Assembly: GCA_017540175.1 (NCBI GenBank)
Contig: JAFYBN010000070.1
Coordinates: forward strand, 1 to 64,000
Length of the DNA: 64,000 nt
Direction: 5' to 3'
Source: Clostridia bacterium
GTDB taxonomy: Bacteria > Bacillota > Clostridia > Oscillospirales > CAG-272
Made by a program: the position numbers and the translations under genes. The notes beneath the pieces were generated by a model, which was not told where the DNA came from, made no database searches, and saw only the letters and a program-made list of their open reading frames with translations. Of this stretch, positions 9,341 to 16,659 are shown one piece after another (position 1 is the first letter of the stretch; each line of letters begins with the position of its first letter).

Positions 9341-9369
9341 ATTATACTCTGCCGCGCACCCGCTGTCAA
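9341..9369 (-). promoter_or_regulatory. Sigma-A promoter for the 1330-aa surface protein
   Basis: TTGACA (9364-9369) and TATAAT (9341-9346) on the minus strand with a 17-base spacer, a perfect consensus. Confidence 0.85.
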
Positions 9370-9443
9370 CATCGTACGCAAAAAAACGAATATCCTTACA
9401 AAAAATCATAAATGCGGCTGAGAAACTTTTTTTGAGAATCCTC

Positions 9444-9472
9444 TTGACAAACCCGTTTTGCTGTGCTATAAT
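9444..9472 (+). promoter_or_regulatory. Sigma-A promoter of tRNA-Tyr
   Basis: TTGACA (9444-9449) and TATAAT (9467-9472) with a 17-base spacer, about 30 bases upstream of the mature tRNA 5' end. Confidence 0.9.
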
Positions 9473-9502
9473 GGCGGAGCATCCGAGAGATGCGTCATAT
9501 TT

Positions 9503-9584
9503 GGGGGAATTCCCGAGTGGCCAAAGGGGACAGACTGTAAATCTGCTGGCACCGCCTTCGGTGGTTCGAATCCACCTTCCCCCA
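9503..9584 (+). tRNA. tRNA-Tyr (anticodon GTA)
   Basis: An 82-base class II tRNA. The acceptor stem pairs GGGGGAA (9503-9509) with TTCCCCC (9577-9583), with A as discriminator. The anticodon loop CTGTAAA gives GTA (Tyr). The long variable arm contains CACCGCCTTCGGTG-like pairing, and the T arm is GGTGG TTCGAAT CCACC. CCA is not encoded. The anticodon stem has one A-C mismatch at its base. It is a solitary tRNA with its own promoter and terminator. Confidence 0.95.
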
Positions 9585-9625
9585 TTCAAAAAAAGAGAGG
9601 TACAAAGTACCTCTCTTTTTTTGAA
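9585..9625 (+). terminator. Terminator of tRNA-Tyr
   Basis: A 19-bp perfect inverted repeat (9585-9603 with 9607-9625) with an AAA loop and a run of seven T in the descending arm. Its symmetry means it could act on both strands. Confidence 0.9.
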
Positions 9626-9633
9626 CAGATTAG

Positions 9634-9721
9634 GGTGGATTCGAAGGGCGCGGGAGTGAATGACTGCCCAGTGGGCAGTCAGAGCCGCGCCCCGGCCGGC
9701 TCGGAAGCCGGCGAATCCACC
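9634..9721 (+). repeat. Folded element derived from the tRNA-Tyr 3' end
   Basis: CGAATCCACCTTCCCCCA at the right end copies the tRNA-Tyr T-arm and acceptor 3' half. It pairs with GGTGGATTCG at 9634-9643 to close a structure with inner stems 9646-9653/9685-9692, 9661-9670/9672-9681 and 9695-9701/9706-9712 (loop CGGA). Nearly every base is paired. It is followed at once by a terminator (9733-9760). It could be a decayed second tRNA unit, a short mobile repeat or a small structured RNA. Confidence 0.6.
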
Positions 9722-9732
9722 TTCCCCCATAG

Positions 9733-9760
9733 AAAAAGCCTCGCTTATGCGAGGCTTTTT
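9733..9760 (+). terminator. Terminator after the tRNA-derived element
   Basis: AAAAAGCCTCGC TTAT GCGAGGCTTTTT forms a 12-bp stem with a four-base loop and a T run; symmetric, so possibly bidirectional. Confidence 0.85.
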
Positions 9761-9762
9761 CA

Positions 9763-9936
9763 GTGAAATTTGCCCTTCGGGCAAGTGAAATGTGCCTGCG
9801 GCACGTGAAATGCGCATGAGCGCGTGAAATTTTCGCTTCGCAAAAGCGGGCAAATTTCATTTCACATTCGGCGGAGCCGAATATTTCACCGGCGGCGCAA
9901 GCCGCTGATTTCACCGCGCCGAAGGCGCGATTTCAC
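9763..9936. repeat. Nested mini-hairpin array, copy 1
   Basis: The left half is a series of small hairpins each introduced by GTGAAAT: TTGCCC-TTCG-GGCAA, GTGCC-TGC-GGCAC, GCGC-ATGA-GCGC and TTTCGCTTCGCAAAA. After a centre GGGCAAATTTCATTTCAC the right half has hairpins each followed by ATTTCAC: ATTCGGCGGAGCCGAAT, CGGCGGCGCAAGCCGCTG and CGCGCCGAAGGCGCG. The spacers of the two halves are reverse complements, so the whole array can also fold as one long palindrome. Not CRISPR: the units between spacers are palindromes, not unique sequence. Confidence 0.85.
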
Positions 9937-9973
9937 TCATACTTTTATCACGAAACCAGCCCCGCTCTCGCAA

Positions 9974-10125
9974 GTGAAATGTGCCTGCGGCACGTGAAAT
10001 GCGCCTGCGGTGCGTGAAATTTTCGCTTCGCGAAAGCGGGCAAATTTCATTTCACATTCGGCGGAGCCGAATATTTCACCGGCGGCGCAAGCCGCTGATT
10101 TCACCGCGCCGAGCTGCGATTTCAC
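9974..10125. repeat. Nested mini-hairpin array, copy 2
   Basis: A second array of the same design, starting at the GTGCC-TGC-GGCAC unit and sharing the centre and right half almost exactly with copy 1. The final unit is shortened (CGCGCCGAGCTGCG, no longer a clean palindrome). The last ATTTCAC is followed directly by the -35 box of the next promoter (TTTACA at 10126). About 37 bases of unrelated sequence separate the copies. Confidence 0.85.
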
Positions 10126-10154
10126 TTTACAAACAATGCTTCTTGTGCTATAAT
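10126..10154 (+). promoter_or_regulatory. Sigma-A promoter abutting hairpin array copy 2
   Basis: TTTACA (10126-10131) and TATAAT (10149-10154) with a 17-base spacer, reading toward the small membrane protein gene at 10302. The predicted leader is about 140 bases. Confidence 0.8.
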
Positions 10155-10301
10155 AAAAGCGGCGAAAGAAATTGATCATCCGTGCGGCGCCGTCCGCATC
10201 ATGCTCATCTCCTTGCTCACCGCATCAAAAAACAGCCGGGACAAAAAACCACAGATTCATACTGTCATGAAATCGACGATTCAGGTTTTTAGGGGTGCAA
10301 T

Positions 10302-10625
10302 ATGAACGACAACAAGAACGATAATCATAAGAAGAAAAACAACGCTTACGCCGGTTTGGCGATCGGTATGTGCATAGGACTTGCGGTCGGGACGGCCATC
10401 GGAGCGGCAGCGCACAATTTCGGATTGTGGATGCCGATCGGACTCTCCGCCGGTTTGGTTCTCGGTCCGCTTCTCGGCCGCGGCAATGACGACGAGAGCG
10501 AGGACCGCACGGACGATACGGACAATACGGACGACACAGTCAACACGGACGACACAGTCAACACGGACAACACAGTCAACACGGACAACACAGTCAACAC
10601 GGACGACACGGACGACCGGCAGTAA
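10302..10625 (+). CDS. Small glycine-zipper membrane protein with acidic Thr/Asp repeat tail
   Basis: A 107-aa protein not assigned to a named family. Residues 1-15 are hydrophilic (Asn/Lys/Asp). Residues about 16-60 form two membrane segments rich in small residues (AGLAIGMCIGLAVGTAIGAA and IGLSAGLVLGPLLG), a glycine-zipper pattern seen in small membrane or pore-lining proteins. Residues 63-107 are an acidic tail dominated by NTDDTV repeats, encoded by tandem 18-bp DNA units and so likely to vary in length. The start follows AGGGGTG. The CPBP protease gene follows 97 bases later without an obvious terminator, so the two may be cotranscribed. Confidence 0.65.
   Translation: MNDNKNDNHKKKNNAYAGLAIGMCIGLAVGTAIGAAAHNFGLWMPIGLSAGLVLGPLLGRGNDDESEDRTDDTDNTDDTVNTDDTVNTDNTVNTDNTVNTDDTDDRQ
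10533..10604 (+). repeat. Four tandem 18-bp coding repeats
   Basis: Four consecutive copies of GACACAGTCAACACGGAC (the third and fourth differ at the first base), in frame, each coding a DTVNTD hexapeptide. Confidence 0.9.
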
Positions 10626-10722
10626 GGCGGTAAGCACGTATCTCCCGTTTCTCCGGCTTCAAGCCCCTTCCGCTTGACACGCCCGCAAATCACGGTATCA
10701 ATCAGACTTTAGGAGACATGGC

Positions 10723-11394
10723 ATGAACACTTCACAAAAAAAGGACAAAATCACGGTTCTCACCCTCGCCGGCATGGCGCTGATGACCGCGCTGACCGCA
10801 TGGAAGGCCGCCGCCCAGTCGCAGCTCGCGGGCGCCGCGCTTTTGATTGCGGGCATCGCCTTCTTCTTTATCGTCGAAGGCGTGGCAAAGACGCCCGATT
10901 CGGAATCCGGACTGAGCTTCCCGAGATTCTTCACCGATCTGAAAAAGCCGGGCGTGCTCATCCTGATCCTCATCATGCTCCTGCTCTCGCCCGCCGAGAT
11001 GCTTCTCAGCAAAGTGTTCTTCGGGAACGCGTATGTCGAACACGTTCTCGGACGGGTCAGCGTCCCGGACCTCAGTCAGCTTCCGCTTCTGATTCTTTCG
11101 CAGGTCTTTACCGTGGTCGGCGAGGAGATCGGTTTCCGCGCGTTCTTCGTCGGCAAAGGGATGAAGAAGCTCCCGTTTTGGCCTGTCGCTCTGCTGTCCG
11201 CGGTCCTGTTTGCCGCCGCGCATTTCGCATCCGGAGCTCCCGCCGTCGTCGCGTGGGACCTCGGCTTAATTTTCATCGACGCGATCCTGTTCGCGGTTTT
11301 GTTCCGCATATCCGGCAACTGCCTGACGACCGCCATACCTCATTTTCTGAACAATATGATCGGTTTTCTGCTCGTGCCCATTCTGTTCAAATAA
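10723..11394 (+). CDS. CPBP-family intramembrane metalloprotease
   Basis: A 223-aa membrane protein of the CPBP (CAAX protease and bacteriocin-processing, Abi) family. Predicted membrane segments lie near residues 12-28, 35-52, 78-92, 118-132, 152-168, 175-195 and 203-221. The conserved motifs are present: EEIGFR (E134, E135, R139), the second-motif His in AAAHFAS (H167) and HFLNN (H207, N211). These residues form the active site in Rce1-type enzymes. Bacterial members serve in peptide maturation, self-immunity or membrane protein cleavage; no bacteriocin gene is visible here, so the substrate is open. GGAGA precedes the ATG. A terminator follows at 11489. Confidence 0.85.
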   Translation: MNTSQKKDKITVLTLAGMALMTALTAWKAAAQSQLAGAALLIAGIAFFFIVEGVAKTPDSESGLSFPRFFTDLKKPGVLILILIMLLLSPAEMLLSKVFFGNAYVEHVLGRVSVPDLSQLPLLILSQVFTVVGEEIGFRAFFVGKGMKKLPFWPVALLSAVLFAAAHFASGAPAVVAWDLGLIFIDAILFAVLFRISGNCLTTAIPHFLNNMIGFLLVPILFK

Positions 11395-11484
11395 AGATCG
11401 CGGCGAAAAGAAGAAGCGGGATCCTGCCGCGCCCGTCCTGCAAAGGATAACGATGACCTCGATCCTTTTGAATCGAACCAATGA

Positions 11485-11510
11485 AAAGACCGCGCCCGCG
11501 CGGTTTTTTT
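11485..11510 (+). terminator. Terminator after the CPBP protease gene
   Basis: A 6-bp GC stem ACCGCG/CGCGGT with a CCCG loop (11489-11504) and seven T. The rest of the 11395-11712 gap holds only the next promoter. Confidence 0.8.
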
Positions 11511-11649
11511 CATGCCGCCGCCCCATCGGTGAAGATCGGAAAGACGGTCGTCTTCGCATCCCCCGCGGAGAAAGCGAACATCTTCCTATCCGGACTTTGC
11601 AGGCGAAGCGAACGCTCCCGCGTCTTTTTTTTCTTTTTTCGCTTTTCCC

Positions 11650-11678
11650 TTGCACTTTCCCGGGTTTTATATTATAAT
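11650..11678 (+). promoter_or_regulatory. Sigma-A promoter of the DUF1846 gene
   Basis: TTGCAC (11650-11655) and TATAAT (11673-11678) with a 17-base spacer; the leader is about 28 bases. Confidence 0.8.
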
Positions 11679-11712
11679 ATATCCGATTGAAACAAAAATC
11701 GGGGGACAGGTC

Positions 11713-13197
11713 ATGTTCAAAGAAGGATTCGACAACCGGAAATACCTCCGGCTCCAGACCGAAAAGATCCGCGAGCGCGTGGAAGCCTTCGGCGGGAAGC
11801 TCTATCTCGAGTTCGGCGGCAAGCTCTTCGACGATTACCACGCCTCGCGCGTGCTGCCCGGCTTCAAGCCCGACAGCAAGATCAATATGCTCCTTCAGAT
11901 GAAGGACAAGGCGGAAATCGTGATCGTGGTGTCGGCGACCGCCATCGAGCAGAACAAAATGCGTGCCGACCTCGGCATCACCTACGACATGGACGCCCTG
12001 CGCCTCATCGACGCCTTCAACGAGCGCGGGCTCTACGTGGGCAGCGTGGTTGTGACCCATTATTCCGGACAGCCCGCCGCGGACACATTTATCAAGCGGC
12101 TCGGCAATCTCGGCATCCGCGTGTTCCGCCACTATCCCATCGAGGGCTACCCGACGAACGTGAAGCTGATCGTGAGCGACGAAGGCTACGGAAAGAACGA
12201 GTACATCGAGACGACCCGCCAGCTCGTCGTCGTCACCGCGCCCGGACCCGGCAGCGGCAAAATGGCGACCTGCCTCTCCCAGCTCTATCACGACAACAAG
12301 CGCGGACTGAAATCCGGCTACGCGAAATTCGAGACCTTCCCGGTCTGGAACCTGCCCCTGACCCATCCCGTGAACCTCGCCTACGAAGCGGCGACGGTGG
12401 ATCTCGCGGACGTGAACATGATCGACCCCTTCCACCTCGAGGCCTACGGCGTGACGACCGTGAACTACAACCGCGACGTGGAGGTCTTCCCGGTGCTGAG
12501 AAGACTGTTCGAGGGGATCTACGGCGAATGCCCGTACAAGAGCCCCACGGACATGGGCGTGAACATGGTCGGCTACTGCATCACGGACGACGAAGCCGTG
12601 GCCGCCGCCGCGCGCGCGGAGATCATCCGCCGGTATTACGACTGCCTCAACAAGAAGCTGAGAGGACTCTGCGACAGCGAAGAGGTCTACAAGGCGGAGC
12701 TCATCATGAACCGCGCGAAGATCACCGTCGACGACCGCCCGGTGGTGCGCGCCGCGCTTGAGAGAGCCGCCGCGACCGACGGTCCCTCCGCCGCCATCGA
12801 ATTGCCGAACGGGGAGATCGTCACGGGACGCACCTCCGAGCTGCTCGGCTCCTGCGCCGCCGCGATGCTCAACGCCCTCAAGGCGATCGCGGGCATCGAC
12901 GACGCGATCCAGCTCATTTCCCCCTCGGTCATCGAGCCGATCTGCCGCCTCAAAACGGGCTCCCTCGGCTCGAAGAACCCTCGTCTGCACGTCAACGAGA
13001 TTTTGATCGCCCTGTCGATCTGCGCGGCGACCGATCCCAACGCCGAGGCGGCATACAAGGCTCTGCCCAGGCTTGTGGGGTGCGAGGCGCATTCCTCGGT
13101 GGTGGTCTCGTCGGTCGACTCGTCGACCCTGCGCAAGCTCGGCGTGAACCTCACCTGCGAGCCGACGTACGAATCGAAGCGCTTCTTCCATCATTGA
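11713..13197 (+). CDS. DUF1846 (UPF0371) family protein
   Basis: A 494-aa protein with full-length match by eye to the DUF1846/UPF0371 family, conserved across Firmicutes and of undetermined biochemical role. The N-terminus (FDNRKYLRLQTEKIRER) and the segment APGPGSGKMATCLSQLYHD (about residues 176-194) with a P-loop-like GPGSGK are typical. A conserved C-terminal part contains LKTGSLGSKNPRLHVNE. The ATG at 11713 after GGGGGACAGG is preferred over an upstream in-frame ATG at 11650, which lies inside the promoter. Soluble, no signal peptide. It is monocistronic between its own promoter and terminator. Confidence 0.9.
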   Translation: MFKEGFDNRKYLRLQTEKIRERVEAFGGKLYLEFGGKLFDDYHASRVLPGFKPDSKINMLLQMKDKAEIVIVVSATAIEQNKMRADLGITYDMDALRLIDAFNERGLYVGSVVVTHYSGQPAADTFIKRLGNLGIRVFRHYPIEGYPTNVKLIVSDEGYGKNEYIETTRQLVVVTAPGPGSGKMATCLSQLYHDNKRGLKSGYAKFETFPVWNLPLTHPVNLAYEAATVDLADVNMIDPFHLEAYGVTTVNYNRDVEVFPVLRRLFEGIYGECPYKSPTDMGVNMVGYCITDDEAVAAAARAEIIRRYYDCLNKKLRGLCDSEEVYKAELIMNRAKITVDDRPVVRAALERAAATDGPSAAIELPNGEIVTGRTSELLGSCAAAMLNALKAIAGIDDAIQLISPSVIEPICRLKTGSLGSKNPRLHVNEILIALSICAATDPNAEAAYKALPRLVGCEAHSSVVVSSVDSSTLRKLGVNLTCEPTYESKRFFHH

Positions 13198-13225
13198 CGG
13201 AGCGGGCATCATACAACAGGCATGG

Positions 13226-13266
13226 ACTGACCTCCCCCGGAGACCCCGGCGAGAGGTCGGTTTTTT
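13226..13266 (+). terminator. Terminator of the DUF1846 gene
   Basis: A 9-bp stem (ACTGACCTC with GAGGTCGGT, one G-T pair) at 13226-13234 and 13253-13261 followed by a run of T. Confidence 0.8.
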
Positions 13267-13318
13267 GTTCCGGCGGATCATTCGCGGCGGACGAAAAATT
13301 TTCTCATGTTTTTTTCGC

Positions 13319-13360
13319 GAAAGTGAAATTTTCCGAGCAAAAATCGGTCTTATAGAGTGA
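13319..13360 (+). promoter_or_regulatory. Candidate non-sigma-A promoter element, copy 1
   Basis: The segment contains GTGAAATTTT and, 15 bases on, CGGTCTTATAGAGTGAA, just upstream of the first CxDPLCxH lipoprotein. A related segment precedes the second lipoprotein gene (14701-14742). There is no good TTGACA/TATAAT here, unlike nearly every other gene in the window. GAAAx/CGxTC resembles ECF sigma promoters, but this is only suggestive. Confidence 0.35.
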
Positions 13361-13385
13361 ATCCCCCAAAACGGAGGCAAATCTC

Positions 13386-14693
13386 ATGAAAAAGCTTTTG
13401 ATCCTCGCCCTCGCGCTTCTGCTTTTCCTGCCCTCCTGCGGGAGCAAAAAGCCGGCGATGCCTTTTGCCGCAGATTCATCGGAATTCTGGTACGACGGAA
13501 GGCTGTTTTACAGAAATGACTGGGGGCGGCTCGCTTACCGGGGCGTCGGCGGCGACGAAATGATCCTCTGCTTTGATCCGCTGTGCACCCATACCGAGGA
13601 AGAAGGGTGTCCGGCGGTGGGCATCGTCCTGGGCCATCCCCATCTGGCGGTCACAGCGGACGAAACCGGTTCTCCCTCCGTATTTATCGCGGACATGTAC
13701 CGCGATAAAAACAGCGAAGAGCTTATGCCTGAGATCAAGCGGCTCGATCTTGCAGACGGCAAAATGACCGTCCTCCTCGCGCCCGCGCCGGGTCAGATCT
13801 GGGGCTTCTGGCTGTACGGGCAGAGCATCTATTTCACCACGTCCGCCGATGAGGAAAAGCTGGCGGGTACGGTTGTCTGGAAAATGGACGCGGACGGGAC
13901 GGGGCTGAAGGAACTCGCCCGGTATGAAGACCGCGACAGCCTGAGCGTCGTCGCCATTTTCGAAGAGGAAGGGAAGACCATGGTGATCTGGGGGGACTCT
14001 AACGACGCACAGTCCCTGTATCTTTCGCCCGAGGATTTTTCCGAGGAGACGAAGATCGCCGAGGGTGTCCCGCTCTTTCAGAATTTCATGCTGGACGGGT
14101 ATCTCTATTTCGCGCGGCGGACGGAGAGGGTTTTTCCCGCGCTCCTCATCGACGGTTACGCACAGGACACGCGCAGCGTCCGGGATGAAAACGGCATGGT
14201 CCGCGCGCGGGGGGAAATGCCGGAATGGGAATATGTCCGGATTCCTCTTGCCGATCCCTTCGCCGAACCGGAGGCGGTCGTCGGCGGGATCAAAGAGCCC
14301 AATTCGATCTGGAAGCCTCTCTGTATTTCCGGGAACACGGCATACGTGATCCCCTATGATCCTCTGTACCTCGAAACCATGACCGCCGACATGACCGGCG
14401 TCATCACCGGGGATGACGTACAGGACAGTTTCGGCGGCGAGAAAACGGAATTCTCCTACATCGTGGCGGATTCCGGAGGGAAAATCCTTGCGTTCGATCT
14501 CGAAACCGGCGGGACCCGGACGCTTGAGACGCCCGGATTTGACGCGAACAGGATCATCGGCATGGACGACGGCGCCCTGATCCTCGCCGGGACCGTTACG
14601 GATCCCGACCGCATCCGGGAAGATCTCGACGCGCACGGGGTTCACTCCTCCGACTTCACCTTCGGCGACTATCTGTTTCTCCCGGTTGAATAA
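13386..14693 (+). CDS. CxDPLCxH-family lipoprotein 1
   Basis: A 435-aa predicted lipoprotein (lipobox LPSC, Cys18) of a family with seven members plus fragments in this island. The family mark is C62-F-D-P-L-C67-T-H69 with a further Cys at 75. The body contains recurrent short strands such as GRLFYR, GQSIYFTT and GYLYFARR, a pattern seen in beta-propeller blades. It is closest to the protein at 23724-25037: both share YVIPxxPxYLET, SGGxIL, TPGFD and a DPDRIREDLDAHGV-type end. It lacks the extra Cys near residue 36 seen in other members. GGAGG precedes the ATG. Presumably an extracytoplasmic sensor or binding protein; no function is established. Confidence 0.75.
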   Translation: MKKLLILALALLLFLPSCGSKKPAMPFAADSSEFWYDGRLFYRNDWGRLAYRGVGGDEMILCFDPLCTHTEEEGCPAVGIVLGHPHLAVTADETGSPSVFIADMYRDKNSEELMPEIKRLDLADGKMTVLLAPAPGQIWGFWLYGQSIYFTTSADEEKLAGTVVWKMDADGTGLKELARYEDRDSLSVVAIFEEEGKTMVIWGDSNDAQSLYLSPEDFSEETKIAEGVPLFQNFMLDGYLYFARRTERVFPALLIDGYAQDTRSVRDENGMVRARGEMPEWEYVRIPLADPFAEPEAVVGGIKEPNSIWKPLCISGNTAYVIPYDPLYLETMTADMTGVITGDDVQDSFGGEKTEFSYIVADSGGKILAFDLETGGTRTLETPGFDANRIIGMDDGALILAGTVTDPDRIREDLDAHGVHSSDFTFGDYLFLPVE

Positions 14694-14700
14694 ACAAATG

Positions 14701-14742
14701 ACCGAAACAGTTTTTTCGAAGAATCCGATCTTATAGAATGAA
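14701..14742 (+). promoter_or_regulatory. Candidate non-sigma-A promoter element, copy 2
   Basis: CGAAACAGTTTT followed by CCGATCTTATAGAATGAA, matching the element at 13319-13360 in order and in the TCTTATAGA-TGAA block. It lies 26 bases before the next lipoprotein start. Confidence 0.35.
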
Positions 14743-14767
14743 AGCTCAAAACGAAAGGACAGGAATC

Positions 14768-15973
14768 ATGAAGCGCATACGGTTCGCGTCGCTTCTCCTC
14801 ATGCTGCTTGAGTTCATGGCCTGCGGGAAAGATGCGCTGTACTATCCGGACGGCGTGAAGCTCGAGGCGGAAGCACCCGCGCAGGAGAATAATCCGATTC
14901 CCGTGCTTGCCGATTTCACCATGCCCGCGCTTCCGCTGAACGAACGTGCGTCCGATCTTCCCGGAGCGGTCCTCTGCTCACGAGGGTGGGTTTTCCTTGA
15001 CAGGAACGGAATCCCGCGGGTGTACTCGCCCGGAGCCGGGACGGTCAACACGCTTTGCTCCGATTCGCTCTGTTCGCATCTGGCGGATTCCGCATGCGCC
15101 TTCCGTTCCTGTGTGTTTACCGAACTCCCGGTGCAGGCCGGGGATCGGCTGTGGTATATCGCGCGGGACGAATGGACGGAAGCTGACATGACGAAGAATC
15201 TGATCCCCGCCCGCTCCGTCTGCTCGTCCGACCTCTTCGGCGCGGACGTCAGACAGGTCTACCAAAACGACGGCGTCGAGCTTTTCGGTTTATACGCGGA
15301 GACGGACGCGATCTGGTGGCTGGAGGTGGTCGGCGACGAACAGTTCCTTCTGACCCGGATGGACCCGCGTTCCAAAAAGATTGAACGGATGCCCTGCGGC
15401 AGGGATGAGCACAAGGTCGTCAGAGAATACGTCCGCCTCGGGGATCGTGTTTACTACATTCTCGACGACGGCACGATCCGCTCCTGCAAGACGGATTTCA
15501 GCGACGACCGCCTGATCGCCGAGACCAGCGGGACGCCCCTCTATGCTTCGGAACGCACACAGCGGGTATATTGGCGGGAGAGCGGAACGCTCGTCTCTTT
15601 TGATCCCGCGTCGGGGCGGAAGGAAACGGCCATCGTCCCGCAGGAAGGGTTTCGGATCAACCTGATGCTCCCGACGGAATCCGGCTTTGCCTATACGCTG
15701 GTTCCGGAAGACGCGGAGCTCGGCAGGAGTTATCGGGAATACATCGATGCCGTAACGGCCGATCCGGCGCTCTGGTTGTGGGATCCCGTGACGGGGGAGT
15801 GCGGGCGTTTGTCTCTCCCGGAAGGGATCGTTCCGACGCCCCTGGCAGCCTATGCGGGCGGCATACTCTTCACATCGGGCATTCATGAAAACGAATGGAC
15901 GCATACCACCGCTTTTTCCGGATGGATCGCCTGTCAGCCAAAAACGGGGGAGGTATGGGAGGTCTCAGAGTGA
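14768..15973 (+). CDS. CxDPLCxH-family lipoprotein 2 (divergent)
   Basis: A 401-aa lipoprotein (lipobox FMAC, Cys19). The motif is divergent: C97-S-D-S-L-C102-S-H104, with Cys110 after it and Cys70 exactly 27 residues before it, so the four-Cys/one-His layout is kept although the Pro is lost. Blade-like strands (DRVYYILDDG, GFAYTLV, GGILFTSG) recur. The ATG at 14768 follows AAAGGACAGG; an in-frame ATG ten codons earlier would put extra charged residues before the signal peptide. The stop overlaps a possible GTG start of the next gene, suggesting translational coupling. Confidence 0.7.
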   Translation: MKRIRFASLLLMLLEFMACGKDALYYPDGVKLEAEAPAQENNPIPVLADFTMPALPLNERASDLPGAVLCSRGWVFLDRNGIPRVYSPGAGTVNTLCSDSLCSHLADSACAFRSCVFTELPVQAGDRLWYIARDEWTEADMTKNLIPARSVCSSDLFGADVRQVYQNDGVELFGLYAETDAIWWLEVVGDEQFLLTRMDPRSKKIERMPCGRDEHKVVREYVRLGDRVYYILDDGTIRSCKTDFSDDRLIAETSGTPLYASERTQRVYWRESGTLVSFDPASGRKETAIVPQEGFRINLMLPTESGFAYTLVPEDAELGRSYREYIDAVTADPALWLWDPVTGECGRLSLPEGIVPTPLAAYAGGILFTSGIHENEWTHTTAFSGWIACQPKTGEVWEVSE

Positions 15974-15984
15974 AAGGAAAGGGA

Positions 15985-16632
15985 ATGCGAAGGCGTCTTC
16001 TCGTCGGCGCGGCGATCCTCTTGCTCACATCCGCCGCGCTCGTCGGCTCTTACTTCTTTTTTGACTGGCAGATCCCGCGGGATATCAGGCTGACGAATCT
16101 CTACTACGTCGATATTTTTAAGGGAAAGCACACGGTATTCGGGGACGACTGCGACGCGATCCTTGTCACCGTTAAATCCGCGGTGAAGACGGATCCTTCC
16201 TCAAAGCGCACCGAGTACGCTTATTCCTCGGAGCGGGGCGATGGGGTATTCCTCTATCCCGGTACGCCGAAGGGGCAGATATACGGCTATCCCCGACTCC
16301 GGGAGGGCGAGCGTCTCTTTCTGCTCTGCAGCGCGGATCAGACGGCGCACTTTTCCTGGCTCTTCCGGGTCCGGACGGTCGACGGCACGGATTATGCCTA
16401 CCCGCTTCTGTACGATGAGGAAATGATCCCCCTGTCCGTACTCGGAGAAAGCCTGCCGTTTACGGGCAATGCCGAGCGGAGCATATACGATCCGTGGTAC
16501 GACGAGGACGTTTTCAAATACCTTGCGAAAACCGGACGTGCCGCTCCTGCGTACAAGTACAAAACGACGCTTGAAAATCTACTTGCGAATTACGGAAAGC
16601 TGACCCAAAGCGGCGGGCGGCAATACAGATAG
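15985..16632 (+). CDS. Single-pass membrane protein of unknown function
   Basis: A 215-aa protein with Arg-rich N-terminus and one membrane segment (about residues 5-24, LLVGAAILLLTSAALVGSYFF); the rest (about 190 aa) is predicted outside the cell. No Cys lipobox and no family recognised. The ATG at 15985 follows AAAGGAAAGGG; a GTG at 15970, overlapping the preceding stop and preceded by GGGAGG, is an equally good start and would add five residues. It sits between a lipoprotein and the ECF sigma factor, 27 bases upstream of the latter, so it is probably part of the same transcript. Confidence 0.65.
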   Translation: MRRRLLVGAAILLLTSAALVGSYFFFDWQIPRDIRLTNLYYVDIFKGKHTVFGDDCDAILVTVKSAVKTDPSSKRTEYAYSSERGDGVFLYPGTPKGQIYGYPRLREGERLFLLCSADQTAHFSWLFRVRTVDGTDYAYPLLYDEEMIPLSVLGESLPFTGNAERSIYDPWYDEDVFKYLAKTGRAAPAYKYKTTLENLLANYGKLTQSGGRQYR

Positions 16633-16659
16633 GATAATTTTATCAGAAAGGAGGCCCCC

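Noticed and set aside
9112-9381. 89-codon minus-strand frame in the leader of the 1330-aa protein
   Set aside because: The start lies upstream of the predicted transcription start, and there is no ribosome binding site or recognisable domain.
9503-9760. Integration site of a mobile element at tRNA-Tyr
   Set aside because: The 3' end of the tRNA is repeated nearby, but there is no integrase gene and the repeated segment encloses only 130 bases.
9236-9853. Minus-strand open frame over tRNA-Tyr and its terminators
   Set aside because: It is antisense to a clear tRNA and hairpin repeats; such frames are common mis-annotations.
9763-10125. CRISPR array
   Set aside because: Spacing is short and irregular, the units between the repeated heptamers are palindromes, and the heptamer inverts in the second half; no cas genes.
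11650-11712. N-terminal extension of the DUF1846 protein
   Set aside because: The upstream ATG lies inside the -35 region; the ATG at 11713 has a good ribosome binding site and matches the family start.
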